64,000 nucleotides of DNA from Flabesymbios commensalis (GCA_964017125.1 OZ024904.1:4335258-4399257); one strand, 5' to 3'; positions 1 to 11,491 are shown, numbered from the stretch's first letter. Translations and numbers: made by a program. Notes: generated by a model not told the origin, from the sequence alone.

Positions 1-240
1 CTAAAAACAAACTTTAATTTAACCAGTTTAATGGGTTTATAGAGGCACGTCGTAATTTTAAATTTACTACATGTCAAATGGTCTCACTTTTAAACTACAT
101 AATATTTTTTATGAAAATTTCACGATAGTCGCCGCGTGACTCCAAAATAGTCCTTGCAAAATTTCATTAAAATCGTTTGAGAATTGACTGTGAAATCGGC
201 GAAAAACCTGCGATACAAGTTAATCTGACGGCGGGTATAG
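1..240 (+). repeat. Half of a foldback element, cut by the window start (family F)
   Basis: It is one arm of the palindromic element seen whole at 10826-11207: shared segments include the GTCAAATGGTCT block, ATTTTTTATGAAAAT and GAAATCGGCGAAAAAC near the end. The outer part lies before the window. Confidence 0.6.
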
Positions 241-671
241 TGTGGATATCTAGTATGGATGTCTAGTACCTGAGGACTCCACCTGGCAGCTTCTGGTTTA
301 TCAATAGACAGGTAGCCCTGCCGCTGATCTGGTGACAGGTAGCCCTGCCGGTGATCTGGTGATGGCCGTGATAAATCCATACCACTCAATACCCTAAAGC
401 ACTTCAATCATTTGTCTGCTCGTAAATTTATTCACTTTGATCACCTTGATATGTGTATGGAGATAGTATACTAGTTATCACCTTGATGTGTATTGCTACT
501 GTACTATTGTAATTCCACCTCACACTGAATGCAAATTACAAAATTTGCTAAATTTCGAAAATGTAAGCCCCCCCCCACCCCCTCAGAGTTTCCTGCATGC
601 TCAAGAGGTTTGGGGAGGACTTGTTTTGGGTGAGGGAAAAACAAATGTTATGTGGACAGATGTGGTTACTG
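241..671. other. Gene-free stretch, a short direct repeat
   Basis: A 27-bp direct repeat built on CAGGTAGCCCTGCCG occurs twice (about 309-363), and a C-rich run lies at 569-583. I see no gene. Confidence 0.5.
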
Positions 672-784
672 TGTCCCAGCTAACGCGAGGCGCTGACCCA
701 ATGTTGTTTTAACGTTGGGCAGACGTCGAAGACGGTGGTCCAACATTAAAACAACGTTGGGTCAGTGGCTCGTGTTTGCTAGGG
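672..784. repeat. Family E palindrome (GTTGG foldback)
   Basis: A ~110-bp imperfect palindrome. The arms read GACCCAATGTTGTTTTAACG and their reverse complement, and the outer ends resemble CCCAGCAAACACGAG / CTCGTGTTTGCTGGG, which are shared with many copies below. Confidence 0.75.
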
Positions 785-1357
785 TACAACTAAGGTCTTT
801 AAACATGTTAAAACACACATTTTCATGAAAATGTTTTGACAATGTTATGTATATATCAGTATATAGACCAATTGTCTTCACTTCAAGCCATCTTCATCCA
901 CTATACAAGCCGAGAAACGCAACAAATGATTCGATTTAATATAATGTTAAACATGTTAAAGCCAGACAGGATGCACTGCACGAGTTATAAAATGTGTTGC
1001 TAATCTTGTGTTTACACACTCGATGACAGTTCATGTAGTTTTTTTCATACCAATATTTACATCCTGGATGCCACGATGTTTTTTAATTGGCATATTTGTG
1101 TGAGCTCGCGTTTTTTGGTCAACCCTCCGCCTACCAAGGCGCAGTCGTTATGGTTTGTGTAGATATTAGCCCTTAGTGGGTGAGGAGCGCGCAGCGCGTG
1201 GCCCTGCGCGAAATTAACGTCGATACACTGGTTTCAACCTTAACTCGACGAGGCCGTCATTAACGTGATCACATAGCCACATTGAGAAGGGAGAAACTGT
1301 ACGGATATTTCTCTGAAAACTGCACGCGGGTTTTAGCGTGCATGACTGGGGACGCGT
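785..1357. other. Gene-free stretch
   Basis: No coding region or clear repeat is recognised here. Confidence 0.4.
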
Positions 1358-1412
1358 GCATGACTGGCGAGGCAGTCAGGTGCTCTACCAATGCGCCACG
1401 TCCCCTTCTCTT
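1358..1412 (-). repeat. tRNA-like 5' half, probably a SINE head or tRNA relic
   Basis: Read on the minus strand, it contains GACGTGGCGCATTGGTAGAG followed by CACCTGACTGCC, the acceptor, D-arm (box A) and start of the anticodon arm of a tRNA. The 3' half with box B is not recognisable, so it is not a working tRNA gene. Confidence 0.45.
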
Positions 1413-1413
1413 A

Positions 1414-1965
1414 TTAACCCTTACAACGTTGAAATATTTGTTATTTAAACCATGGAAACCAAATGGGTTTTTTCTATTTGAAATCATCACAAATGTCTTA
1501 GTTAGCTCTTGCCGTGTCGTCCTCTCCGAGGCCGTGGATGGATGTATTTGCTTTACCCGAAAAATCCAGACTGAGAGTGATCCCGACCCCAAGGTCCGAA
1601 AAATGTCCATAACTTTTAATGACTGTGCGACCTCTGAGCTGAGCATGCGGGCATGGGACTGAAATGTTACTGATTCTAGAAAAACTTTTTTTGACCTGAT
1701 TAAGCCCCGTTTTTTCCGATATGACAGGCCAAAGAAATGTCCCACGATTTTGTACGCGGTCAATCTGTGGCTGAAACCCGTTTCAGCCACTGGGGATAAG
1801 TTAGCTCTTCCCCCTTCTTTTGAATACCTCTGTTATCGTGTTATGGGCCATTATAATTTTTTAATTTTCTCAGTACGGTGATCGGCTTTATACGTCAGCA
1901 TCTGACGTCCATTTACAGCAGAATCTGACGTCCATGAAAACAAATGTCGTACTGTACTTGTTGGA
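1414..1965. repeat. Family A foldback element, split by an insertion
   Basis: The left arm begins TTAACCCTTACAACGTTGAA and continues to the GTTAGCTCTT block. The element resumes at 1800 and reaches its inner palindrome (TACGTCAGCATCTGACGTCC) near 1895-1940. Family A consensus arms read CCCTTACAGCGCTGAAATAT and meet at a nested GACGTC palindrome. Confidence 0.75.
1511..1799. mobile_element. 289-bp insertion inside a family A element, 10-bp target duplication
   Basis: GTTAGCTCTT occurs at 1501-1510 and again at 1800-1809, and family A consensus is continuous if the segment between is removed. The insert ends in a hairpin, TGGCTGAAACCCGTTTCAGC, and has no A tail or recognisable coding sequence. 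Class unknown. Confidence 0.65.
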
Positions 1966-2280
1966 ATCGAACATTACCAGAACAGTTGACGCTGATGTAA
2001 AAATATAACTTTTTATCATGTTTATTGACGACAAATATGTATATGTGCACATGCGTCACCAACAAGTAAATATGGTAAAGGGCTCATACATGGCTTAGTT
2101 CGGCTTCGTTTGAATCCCAACCTGTATGTTTTATTTGTCTATATATACATGTACAACTAATATTAATATTTTCAGTGTGCAGGGGACGGTCAAAATCGGT
2201 TCTAGACTGTGTGTGCAAATGGACACTTGGTGCAAGCATAGATTTGGTTAATCCAAGGTGCAAGCAAAGAGTTAACCATG

Positions 2281-2528
2281 TTAACCCTTGTCATTATAAA
2301 TTGTTTGAATTGTATTTTTCGTCATTTGAAGCTGGAATTGCTGACGCAATTTCCAGCTTCAAATGACGAAAAATATTTTTATTATTTGAAAATATACATC
2401 TTCTAAATTGAGTTATTAGACTTAACTGAACATCTACCACCAACTATATTATCCATTTCAGTGACATATTATTTGGCTCAAAATATGCTTAAAACCGTAT
2501 ATATCCGGGTCTAGCAGGACAAGGGTTG
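2281..2528. repeat. Family D foldback element
   Basis: It begins TTAACCCTTGTCATTATAAA and ends AGCAGGACAAGGGTTGA. It contains an inner hairpin from TTCGTCATTTGAAGCTGGAA to its reverse complement at about 2319-2375. Confidence 0.75.
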
Positions 2529-2582
2529 AAGGGGCATATGTCGTCCATTGCTGTTGGTCATATTACTTTTACTCCATATATA

Positions 2583-2792
2583 TATACTGTAGATCTGATA
2601 ATAATATTCGCGAGGTTTTAAAATTTCGCGAAGAGGACAAACTCGCGAATTCAAGAATCTCGCAAAAAATATTATTATAATGCCGCTACTGAAAAAAAAT
2701 GGAATTCCGGGAATTCTAAACTTCATGAAAAGTTCTAAAATCAGAAACTCGCGAAAATGTAAACACGCAAAAAATACCAGATCTACATTATG
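2583..2792. repeat. Short terminal-inverted-repeat element with GTAGATCTG ends
   Basis: The ends read TACTGTAGATCTGATAATA and AAAATACCAGATCTACAT. Inner arms carry repeated TTCGCGA words. A second copy lies at 40393-40588. TA-bounded ends would suit a Tc1/mariner-type non-autonomous element, which is an inference. Confidence 0.6.
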
Positions 2793-2844
2793 TAAGTTTA
2801 TCTATGCATGTGGGTCTACAATCAGACATGGTTGACGTTCACGA

Positions 2845-5050
2845 CCACCTAACTACTCAGGACTTTAAGGAAATGCTGACTTTAAGGAAATGCTAAATTG
2901 ACTTTAAGGAAATGCTAAATAGTAGGGCTGAAAAAATTATACCATCAAAAATTCTTAAAAAACAACACCGCCTCCCATGGGTGAGTAATAACATTAAACG
3001 TTTAATCAGACAAAGAGACAAAGCATTTATTACCATGAAAGACTCTAGCACACCGGAAAAACATAGACAAATTCAAAGACTTGAAAAGTACTGTTCAGAG
3101 AGAAATCAGAAAAAATTACAACAAATACATAGAAGACCTAATCGAACCCAATTCAGACACAGGAAACAAAAAAATCTGGGGCATGGTTAAAAGAATTAAG
3201 AGGGACTCTTCCGGCGGCGGGCCCCTAAAAGAAAATGGAAACCTTATCCCTGACCCACTTGGTAAAGCAAATCTCTTAAACAAGCAATTCCAGTCTGTTT
3301 TTCACCCGCCAAATGATCCTTTAAATTTACCAACCATGGGACCTAGTCCTTTTAATCCCATGCCAAACTTTAAGATCAGTGAAAATGGGGTTTTAAAGTT
3401 ACTCAAAAATTTAAAGATCCATAAGGCCCCAGGACCAGACGGAATAGTCCCCAGGATATTTAGAGATTATGCAGACCAGCTTGCTGAACCTCTCTCCTAC
3501 ATTTTTCAAAAATCACTGGACTCCTCAATAGTTCCCAGTGACTGGCAACAGGCAAACGTGGTACCTATTTTTAAGAAAGGCGAAAAGTACAAACCATCTA
3601 ATTATAGACCTGTTTCATTGACATGCATATGCTGTAAGCTACTGGAACACGTAGTGGTTAAAAACATCATGAACCACCTTGAAACAAACCAAATATTATA
3701 TGCTTGGCAACATGGCTTCAGGACAAAGAAATCCACAGAGACACAACTAGTAACATTAATTTATGAATTATCCAAAAACTCAGATCAGAAAAAACAAACT
3801 GATATTGTAGTGCTGGACTTCAGCAACGCTTTCGACAAAGTTTCTCATAGACATCTGGCTTTGAAATTAAAATATTACGGCATTGAGGGGAAGATACTTG
3901 ATTGGATTAACTCTTTCCTGTCCAACAGGATGCAAAGAGTTGTACTAGAGGGTTCAATATCAGAAAATGTTTCGGTTACGTCTGGGGTATCTCATGGCGC
4001 AGTCCTAGGACCCGTCCTATTCCTTCTTTATCATTTATATCAATGACCTACCAAATTCCCTTACATCTAAAGTGCGACTTTTTGCTGATGACGCCATCGT
4101 TTAGTCAGAAATAAATTCCATTTCAGACTCTTAAATCCTCAAACAAGATCTAGATAAATTGACCCTCTGGGAGAAAACCTGGTTAATGGAGTTTAATCCA
4201 ATGAAGTGTGAAGTCCTCTCGGTGACCAGGACACGTAATCCAGTAGCTTACTGCACAATGAAACATTACGAAGGGTAAGCTAAACCAAATACCTTGGAGT
4301 TACCATCAGCTCTGATCTAAATTGGTACCGACATATTTAGAACATAACAGGCAGGGCAAACAGGCGCTGGGATTTGCAAAGCGAAACATAAACACCAGGT
4401 CGCAGAAAATCAGATCCATGGCATACAAGGCTCTAGTGCATCCCCGTCTGGAATATTGTGCCAGTGTGTGGGACCCACATACCCACTGTGCTGTTCAGAG
4501 ACTGGAGATGGTCCAGAGGCGAGCTGCGAAATATGTTATGAGGCGCTATCACAACACCAGTAGTGTTACTTATAGGCTGGATCATCTCCAGTGGCCTTTG
4601 CTATCCCAGCGCAGGAGTTGCCTTCGCCTTGTCTTTTTATACAAAATTGTAAACCAGCTAGTTGCCATACCACCGGACCTCTATATTACCAGTCACCAAA
4701 CAAATACTAGGACTCACCAACATGCTTTCTTGCCTTTCCTATGTAGCACAAATTCTTACAGGCAAAGTTTTTTCCCAGCAACAGTATGTCAATGGAACAC
4801 TCTGCCTGACCATATGGTTGCATCATCATCCCTCAATATATTCAAGGCTGCAGTCACTCAGCATGTCTGCAGTCTACCATCACTAACCTTGTAAATGCTA
4901 CACCATTTTTATCTGCACCCTTCCAGTTCCTTTCTTCCTTTTTTGTTTACAGGACTGGAAATCAATTGGTTAGTTCAGTTTTACCCAGCACCCTTTTAAC
5001 TTTGTTGCTCTAAGCCATAGTCATTTATTAATAAATGGTCACAGAGACAC
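2845..5050 (+). mobile_element. LINE remnant with reverse transcriptase (CR1/L2/jockey-like)
   Basis: A 5'-truncated, broken non-LTR retrotransposon. Reading frames give a pre-RT stretch (NSRAEKIIPSKILKKQHRLP), then RT motifs in order: KAPGPDGI, NYRPVSLT, QHGFRTKKST, VLDFSNAFDKVSH and a degraded GVSHGAVLGPVLF. FADD lies at 4081-4092 in another frame. A C-terminal block follows at 4322-4894, with LEYCASVWDPHTH, QRRAAKYVMRRYHNTSSVTY and the conserved SQRRSCLRLVFLYKIV. At least two frameshifts (near 3150-3190 and 4030-4060) and a stop at 4099-4101 make it inactive. The apurinic endonuclease domain is absent. The clade is a judgement from motif style. Confidence 0.85.
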
Positions 5051-5394
5051 TTTATATAGACTAGATACCAGTATATATATATTTTTTTCATTTAATTGAT
5101 CGCTGCGCACCACACAAACCCTGGTCCATTAGTCTTCCCGCTGGAAGTTGTGACCAGTATAAGAAGAAGAAGAAGAGAGAGGGACGTGGCACAGTCATCT
5201 TCATCTATCCAGTTGTCTGCTACAGGCAGACTCCTGGATATCACGCATATGTGCTATGAGTACAGATCCCCCTCCTCCCTGGCCAACTCAGACAGCCCAT
5301 ACAATCTGACCTGAGTGTGACCTACACTACAGTCAGTAAACCGGTGACGTCATAATGAATATTCATGTTGTTCGCACCCCTCCCGTTCGTACAT
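5051..5394. other. Gene-free stretch after the LINE
   Basis: A short AT repeat (5071-5092) and an AAGAAG run (5161-5176) are present; nothing coding. Confidence 0.4.
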
Positions 5395-5765
5395 CTGTGA
5401 GGCACACCTGTTGTCAAGGTCAGACCAGTGGTCTGATGGTCAGACCTGATAGGGCAAGATGAGCACAGTGGTAGCGCTTTGCAATTACCGCTGCTTGCTC
5501 TGCAAGTTATACCCAATACCCTCTTGGTGCAGGATTTTCAGAGAAATATCATGTTTCTCAACGCTGTGACATCGTTGTTTCGATATTGTGTCCTTGGGAA
5601 GGCACTTCGCCCTCAAGTGCTCCACTCTACTAAGGTGCAATGAGGGGGCAATCTGTACAATAAGTTCTTAGCGCCAAATTGTTGCAGGACAGTATACTCC
5701 CCGGGGAGTTGAAATGGCACATAGATGAACAGGTCCCGTAATTTCGGCTGAAGGATCTTATGACG
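5395..5765 (+). repeat. SINE-like interspersed repeat
   Basis: It contains AGCACAGTGGTAGCGCTTTG, resembling a tRNA-type box A region, and downstream GTGTCCTTGGGAAGGCACTT with CCCTCAAGTGCTCC, a conserved block that I associate with SINEs of several marine invertebrates. No clean tail is visible. Confidence 0.45.
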
Positions 5766-5985
5766 TGACATTATACGTCAGAATCTGACGTCTGTAGACG
5801 TTAGATTCTGACGTATAAAGACGGTCCCCGCCCTGAAAGAATGCAAATATTTGTAGAGGCTGTAGACCCATAACACAGGTATTCAAATGAATCAGAAAGA
5901 GCTAACTAAGACATTTATGATGATTTCAAATTAAAGAAAAAACTTTTGGTCTCCTTGGTTTATACGAAAATATTTCAGCGTAACC
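5766..5985. repeat. Family A element, right half
   Basis: The inner palindrome TACGTCAGAATCTGACGTC is followed by the right arm (GTAGACCCATAACACAGGTA, GAGCTAACTAAGACATTTAT) and ends near ATATTTCAGCG. Confidence 0.75.
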
Positions 5986-6349
5986 ATGTCTAAGCAAAGA
6001 GTGGATAGCTCGAACTGAGTGACCTTTGTGATTAGTTTTTTCTAAATAACAATACCTATGAGTTTTACACCTTGTAGGGGCAGATCCAAGCCTCTGGGCT
6101 GGAAGGGTTACTATTTCTGAGTCCTGAAAAATTGGTCGGATTAAAAAAATAGGTGTGAATCAATGATCAATCTAATATATGGAGGCTTAACACTCAAAAG
6201 TGACTAGGGTAGTGCCCCAATTAACAGATTAAGTTGAAGCAAAAGTTAAACTCTAGTAAAATTTTGAATCAAATACTGATATTTTGGCCGTTTTTATCGA
6301 TGCTGGTGCGATTTCCTTTAGTGCATCCACAACTGTATCTGTGTAACGA
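5986..6349. other. Gene-free stretch
   Basis: Nothing recognised. Confidence 0.35.
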
Positions 6350-6597
6350 GGTTAGGGGACCACCATTCAATCTCCAGGAGGGGGGGGGGAGGGCTGGAGT
6401 TTTTGTCGCGGACAAATTATTTATTGCAACCCGGCTCGGCGCCGCGCTAAATATTTCAAATTTTAATACATGTGATGTTTATATAGAACAGTTCTTGAGG
6501 TAAATTATTTATTTCACGCAGAGTCTGCCCGAAATGATTTATTTCAAATAAACTCCAGCCCCCCCCCCCTCCCCCTGGAGATTGAATAGTCCCCCCT
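6350..6597. repeat. Terminal-inverted-repeat element with G/C-run ends
   Basis: The ends are ACCATTCAATCTCCAGGAGG with a run of G and the reverse complement CCCCTGGAGATTGAATAGT. The interior has AAATTATTTATTGCAACCCG. A second copy, inverted, lies at 8681-8925. Confidence 0.65.
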
Positions 6598-6679
6598 TAC
6601 GCTTGTTCACTTAAAAGTATCCACTTAATTGAGCGCACAGGTATCATCAATGTATTATATATTCTATAGATACCTTCCC

Positions 6680-6780
6680 AATATGCCAACCCAATGTTGG
6701 CCCAACGTTTCTGACGCTGGCCCAACATTGACTCAACATTTTGTGATGGTTCAATGCCTTCTTTGCTGGGAGCCATCTAC
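6680..6780. repeat. Family E palindrome, degraded
   Basis: CCAACCCAATGTTGGCCCAA faces TTGACTCAACATT; the outer ends are partly lost. Confidence 0.55.
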
Positions 6781-6953
6781 CTTGAGTTACTGCCAGCCAA
6801 GCGTGACCTGATAAACTAGGTCATTCAGCCGTGTATAGCAGCCAATCAGGCGTGGTCTAACAAAATGAATCAGCCACCATCAATTGCAGCCTATCGGAGC
6901 GAGGCGTAACGTTTTATGTAAAGTAGGTCACCGAGTCCGTTATATTTAAACCC

Positions 6954-7224
6954 TCAACCCTTTCAGTGCGGGGACCGATTTAGACGTCAGAATATGACGT
7001 CGATAGAGTACGTCAGATTCTGACGTATATTGAGTCAGAATCTGACGTCTAAAGTTGATCCCCGCGCTGAAAAAATAATGTAATGAACGTAGCACCCATA
7101 ATATAATATACATATCAAATGAAGCGGACAGAGCTAACCAAGACATTTATGATGATTTCAAATTGAAAAAAAAACCTTTGGGCCCCATGGTTTATATAAA
7201 AATATTTCTGCATTTCAAGGGTTT
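6954..7224. repeat. Family A element
   Basis: It starts CAACCCTTTCAGTGCGGGGA, runs through three copies of the GACGTCAGAATCTGACGTC-type core, then the right arm to TTTCAAGGGTTTA. Confidence 0.75.
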
Positions 7225-7569
7225 AGCGTGCGTGACCCTCGCGCATTTGCACACACTTTTTTATTTTGAATAATATTCATTGACTATAATACATGTTATG
7301 CTATCACAATCAGGACGGTATAATTCATCTGAAAAATGGACGTCCTGTGATTTATCTTGATATAACTATTATACGATAAGTTTGTAAATAATAATAAAAA
7401 AATCTTTCACATTAAGGTACACCATTGCGTTAAAATTTCACATCTCGAAATGAAAGAAAACGAGAGGAAACAGCTGGGGCTGCTAGCTATAAAAAGTCAA
7501 AGTAGCCTATATTTCGGTTTTTACAAAGTCAATAAATCAAATTATATCAGGGTATTAAGCAATGAGGTG
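7225..7569. other. Gene-free AT-rich stretch
   Basis: Nothing recognised. Confidence 0.35.
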
Positions 7570-7920
7570 TAACTATTCTGTGAAACTCAATGGCCTTGAC
7601 CTCCTTTGTTTTCACCGAGCTGGCTAATACAATGATGTATGGGGGAGGGGTCTTAAAAGTTATATAACCTTGTTTTCACCGAGTGACGTCACTGCGTTTC
7701 ACAGAATGAAGTATAGGGGAGGGGGTGTTATATAGCCTTGTTTTCACCGAGTGACGTCACTGCGTTTCACTGAATGAAGTATGGGGGAGGGGGTGTTAAT
7801 ACATATATAACCTTGTTTTCACCGAGTGACGTCACTGCGTTTCACAGAATGAAGTATAGGAGAGGGGGTGTTATACAACCTTGTTTTCACCGAGTGACGT
7901 CACTGCGTTTCACAGAATTA
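7570..7920 (+). repeat. Tandem repeat carrying four perfect CRE palindromes
   Basis: A unit of 68-75 bp built on CTTGTTTTCACCGAGTGACG and GCGTTTCACAGAATGAAGTA with a G-rich run is repeated about four times after a diverged leader. TGACGTCA, the canonical CREB/ATF site, occurs at 7684, 7752, 7827 and 7895. Confidence 0.8.
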
Positions 7921-7921
7921 C

Positions 7922-7981
7922 ATTAACAGATTAAGCGAACAAACACGAGACGTCTCGTGTCTGTTCGCTTAATCTGTTAAT
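7922..7981. repeat. 60-bp near-perfect palindrome
   Basis: Two 30-bp arms meet at ACGAGACGTCTCGT; there is one mismatch by eye. It directly follows the last CRE repeat. Confidence 0.85.
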
Positions 7982-8330
7982 ATAATCCGAATGTTAGTTT
8001 GATGTTGTTAACATTGCACCAACATTGGTTTAATTCACCCCACCCTCACTTCACCTGTACACCAGTCATTTCCCCTCTAGTATTTGTGATTAACCCTTTG
8101 GCGGTTGGAGGTTATTAAGCAACCTTGAAATCACTTATAGATTTTCGATGTGAATAACCCTTTATTTGCTAGAGAAATAATTGAAATAGTTCATCATCGC
8201 AGTGTTTAACCCTCATAACTCTGAAATATGTTTGTATAAACTGTGGTACACGGAGCTCTGTGTAGCCTGTTCCAACCAGACACAGACCGCAAGCGTGTAT
8301 CCAAATACCGACAGTTCTCCCTGCAAAGAT
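7982..8330. other. Gene-free stretch
   Basis: A GTTGTTAACATTGCACCAAC fragment near 8003 may be a family E scrap; otherwise nothing. Confidence 0.35.
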
Positions 8331-8436
8331 GAGGACTTGACCCGATGTTGTTTCAATGTTGGTCCAGCGCCGTTGGCGGTGGGCCAATATTGAAACAACA
8401 TTAGGTCAAAACCTGGTGTTTGCTGGGCTCCACACT
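8331..8436. repeat. Family E palindrome
   Basis: GACCCGATGTTGTTTCAATG faces CATATTGAAACAAC-like sequence, and the right end has GTGTTTGCTGGG. Confidence 0.65.
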
Positions 8437-8680
8437 GGTGTTTGTCTACACCCAACCCTCCCTCCATAATATTTTCGCCAGCCGATCACGGTACTTTTAG
8501 CAGGACAGCCGGCCAATCACAAGCTTACTACAATACTTCAAATTGAAAGTGGGCGAAATATGATGTCATCCATTAGCAAATTTTAACATGCGAAGAAGTA
8601 GCAGTGTCTACGGCGGGCAGTGTAAAACTGTGGAGACCAAAGGGTTTTTTTTCAATTAAAAAATCACACTAAATGTCTTA

Positions 8681-8925
8681 GGGAGCACCATTCAATCTCC
8701 AGGGGGGGGGGGGGTATTTTTTAAATAAATAATTTAGAGCAGACTCTGCGAGAAATAAATAATTGTATACTTTCAAGAACTTTTCTATATAACAAAGCTA
8801 CATGTAGTAAAATTTGAAATTTTCAGCACGCCGCCGAGCCGGGTTGAAATAAATAATTTGTCGCGAAGAAAACTACAGCCCCCCCCCTTCCCCCTGGAGA
8901 TTGAACGGTGGCGCCCTCACACGTT
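8681..8925. repeat. Terminal-inverted-repeat element with G/C-run ends, second copy
   Basis: The ends are CACCATTCAATCTCCAGG plus a G run, and a C run plus CCTGGAGATTGAACGGTG. It is inverted relative to the copy at 6350-6597. Confidence 0.65.
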
Positions 8926-9057
8926 CCTCTTCGTTTGAATAGGATGAACGCGGAGTCACCAGGTAACTGTAAGTTGTATTTCAACCTGACAATCAGTGAA
9001 GCGTGACCGCCCCTGGATAATTTCGTCACGCTGTCCCTGAAAAACACAAGATATTCG

Positions 9058-9143
9058 CCCGATGTTGTTATAATGTTGGTACAGCATCGTAGACGATGGA
9101 CCAACAATAAAACAACATTGGCTCAACGCTTTGTGTTCCCTGG
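9058..9143. repeat. Family E palindrome
   Basis: GCCCGATGTTGTTATAATGT faces ACAATAAAACAACATTGGC. Confidence 0.6.
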
Positions 9144-9164
9144 TGTGTAATAATGTATCCCGCT

Positions 9165-9312
9165 ACGCTACAACCACTCTACATTTTTAATTAAATATCA
9201 CATGACAAATATTTAATGAGTTATTTTGTCTCACGATATAACTATATCGCGAGACGAAATATTCTATTAATTATTTGTCATGTCAATATTAAATATGTAG
9301 AGAGTGATTGTA
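9165..9312. repeat. Foldback with arms of about 65 bp
   Basis: The left arm includes ACATGACAAATATTTAATG and TTTTGTCTCACGATATA; the right arm is its reverse complement, and the centre is TATATCGCGAGACGAAA. Confidence 0.65.
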
Positions 9313-9493
9313 TATATCTTTCTTATATCCTCCATGACTATTCCCAGGGGGGGGGGGGGGCATTGGGACACCTTGAATTTTAGAATGATATCTTATTTTT
9401 TATGTAAAATTTCCGCCTACAATTTTTCATTTATTTCTAATTGATATACTTCTTTTGTATTCCATTGCAATACATTATTACAATGCTTACTAT

Positions 9494-9868
9494 ATTAAAG
9501 GGACTGGCCCAGGCTAAAATCATAAAAAAATCGGTGATTTTATTTCGGGTTCTTAATATGACCATATGATGTAAACATGTACATAGACTAGAACTGCAAA
9601 TTTTTATAATTTTTGTGCTGCGCATTCATCAGTTAGACTAGATATAGAGACGAAATTCCCGCATTTCCTATTTTTGACATGGTTGTCAATAATTACAAAT
9701 CAGGAATTTCGTCTGTATATCTAGCCTAACTGGTGAATGCGCAACACGAAAATTATAAAAATTTGCAGTTTTAGTCTATGTACATGTTTACATCATATGG
9801 TCATATTAAGAACCCGAAATAAAATCACCGATTTTTTGATGATTTTAGCGTGGGCCAGTCCCTTTAAG
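9494..9868. repeat. Long foldback element with TTAA borders (copy 1)
   Basis: The ends are TTAAAGGGACTGGCCCAGGC and GGGCCAGTCCCTTTAA, so TTAA flanks AGGGACTGG...CCAGTCCCT. The arms are about 165 bp and nearly perfect reverse complements. TTAA target duplication is typical of piggyBac-type elements. Confidence 0.8.
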
Positions 9869-10254
9869 TATTTCAATCACCTGATCATATCATATTTTCA
9901 GCGAGTATTCATCCCCCCTTAAGCTTCATGTTTGCCAGATTTACAATTTTATCGATTCTTAGATCCACGTTTAACATGTTTAAATTATAGTAGACTAAAA
10001 CACATCACATCAACGCGAAAAGGAAAGCGAAGAGGGTATATGCACGCTGCGACAGCATGCAAACAGGCGCGAAATTCCACGGGTCGGAAATTCGACGTAG
10101 CATTTATCCACTTCCCGTGCGAAAACCATGTGGAAACCGGAGCAACCCGCAAAAAAATCTAACAGTTTTGATACTTTTCGCGTTGCCCTTTGCCTCCGCG
10201 AGGATATGTTTTAGTAATGATAAAGTAGTGTATTTGTTAATTTGTTTTACGCTT
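9869..10254. other. Gene-free stretch
   Basis: Nothing recognised. Confidence 0.35.
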
Positions 10255-10406
10255 TACTCTTTGAAACGCAGTGACATCACCGGAAACCGTTTTGTATGGC
10301 TACTCGGTGAAAACAGAGTTATATAAGACCCCCGCCCCCATACTTCATTGTATTAGCTAGCTCGGTGAAAATATTGGAAGGCTAGGCTATTGAGTTTCAC
10401 AGAATA
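10255..10406 (-). repeat. Inverted, diverged copy of the 7570-7720 repeat
   Basis: Read on the minus strand, it gives CTATTCTGTGAAACTCAATA, TTCACCGAGCTAGCTAATAC and AATGAAGTATGGGGGCGGG, matching 7574-7720 in order. Its CRE is altered to TGATGTCA. Confidence 0.7.
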
Positions 10407-10659
10407 GTCATGATAGTGGATGAATGTGCTCAGTTTTTTTTACAGTTTTTAGTCTCAATACGCTTTTCGTGGTCCGTGGGGTCAACAGTTCAGACATCGT
10501 CATGCATCCTGGTCCAGCCCGTGATCTGAGGTCACCACGTGATCTGAGGTCATCAAATGGACTATTAAACAGACATAAATGAATAGGAATTACATTGTTT
10601 ACCACCAGTATAATAATAACATTATGGTGTGATGTTGCTAAACAAATCCAGGCTTAAAA

Positions 10660-10740
10660 CTCACGTATACGTATGACCAACGCTCGCACAGCGTCTGCCT
10701 AACGTCGGAGACGCTGGGTGGACGTTGGCTAAGCGCCTTG
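10660..10740. repeat. Family E-like palindrome, degraded
   Basis: GACCAACGCTCGCACAGCGT faces ACGCTGGGTGGACGTTGGC. Confidence 0.45.
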
Positions 10741-10825
10741 CATCTGAACCTGGTTTTCTAAAGCACCGTCATCCACTCGGCAAGAGGTCAGCTATTATAA
10801 TATCATGATTATGTATATAGTGGAA

Positions 10826-11207
10826 GTCACATGTTTTTTCGCCGATTTCTCAGTCAATTCTCAACCGATTTTCATGAAATTTTGCAAGGAATACTTGTCA
10901 CCCGCCAAATTTTCATTAAAAAATATTCTAGGTTCCTATAGTTCAAAAGTTAGACCATTTGACATTGTAGTAAATTTGTAATTACGACGTCCTCTTATAT
11001 ATATGATAAACCCATTAAACTGGTTAAATAGAAGTCCGTTTTAAGCCCTGAATTGCGCTACATGCCAGATGGTCTAGCTTTTGAACTATGAAATATTTTT
11101 TGATGAAAATTGCACGGTATTTGGCGGGTGACACGAATATAGTCCTTGCAAAATTGACTGAGAAATCGGCGGAAAACATGCGCTACAATTTAAAGTGACT
11201 TATACAT
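10826..11207. repeat. Foldback element (family F), whole
   Basis: The left arm GTCACATGTTTTTTCGCCGA through AGTTAGACCATTTGACAT is mirrored by AGATGGTCTAGCTTTTGAAC through ATTTAAAGTGACTTA. The loop spans about 10975-11055. The first 240 bp of the window are half of another copy. Confidence 0.75.
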
Positions 11208-11491
11208 GTTATAGCGTAGTCTTTACATTTGAAACTCTTGTGCTGCTGGAGTGTTTGTTTCTATTATGCATTCATTTCATATGACACGACGAAAAAGTAT
11301 GTTTATTTCGGAAAAAATAGACTTAATGAAAATTGAATTATTTGATGAATTGAACATTATCTCATCTATCATGTCTATTACCATGATTACATGATTCACC
11401 ACATGTTCAGTGACATTACACATGCAAGGTATATACGGTTTGAAACATTATGTTTGTCTCATGTGTCTAGTACCACTGAGGATCACGGTTG

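Noticed and set aside
1358-1412. A functional tRNA gene on the minus strand
   Set aside because: Only the 5' half and box A are recognisable; the T arm and 3' acceptor strand are absent.
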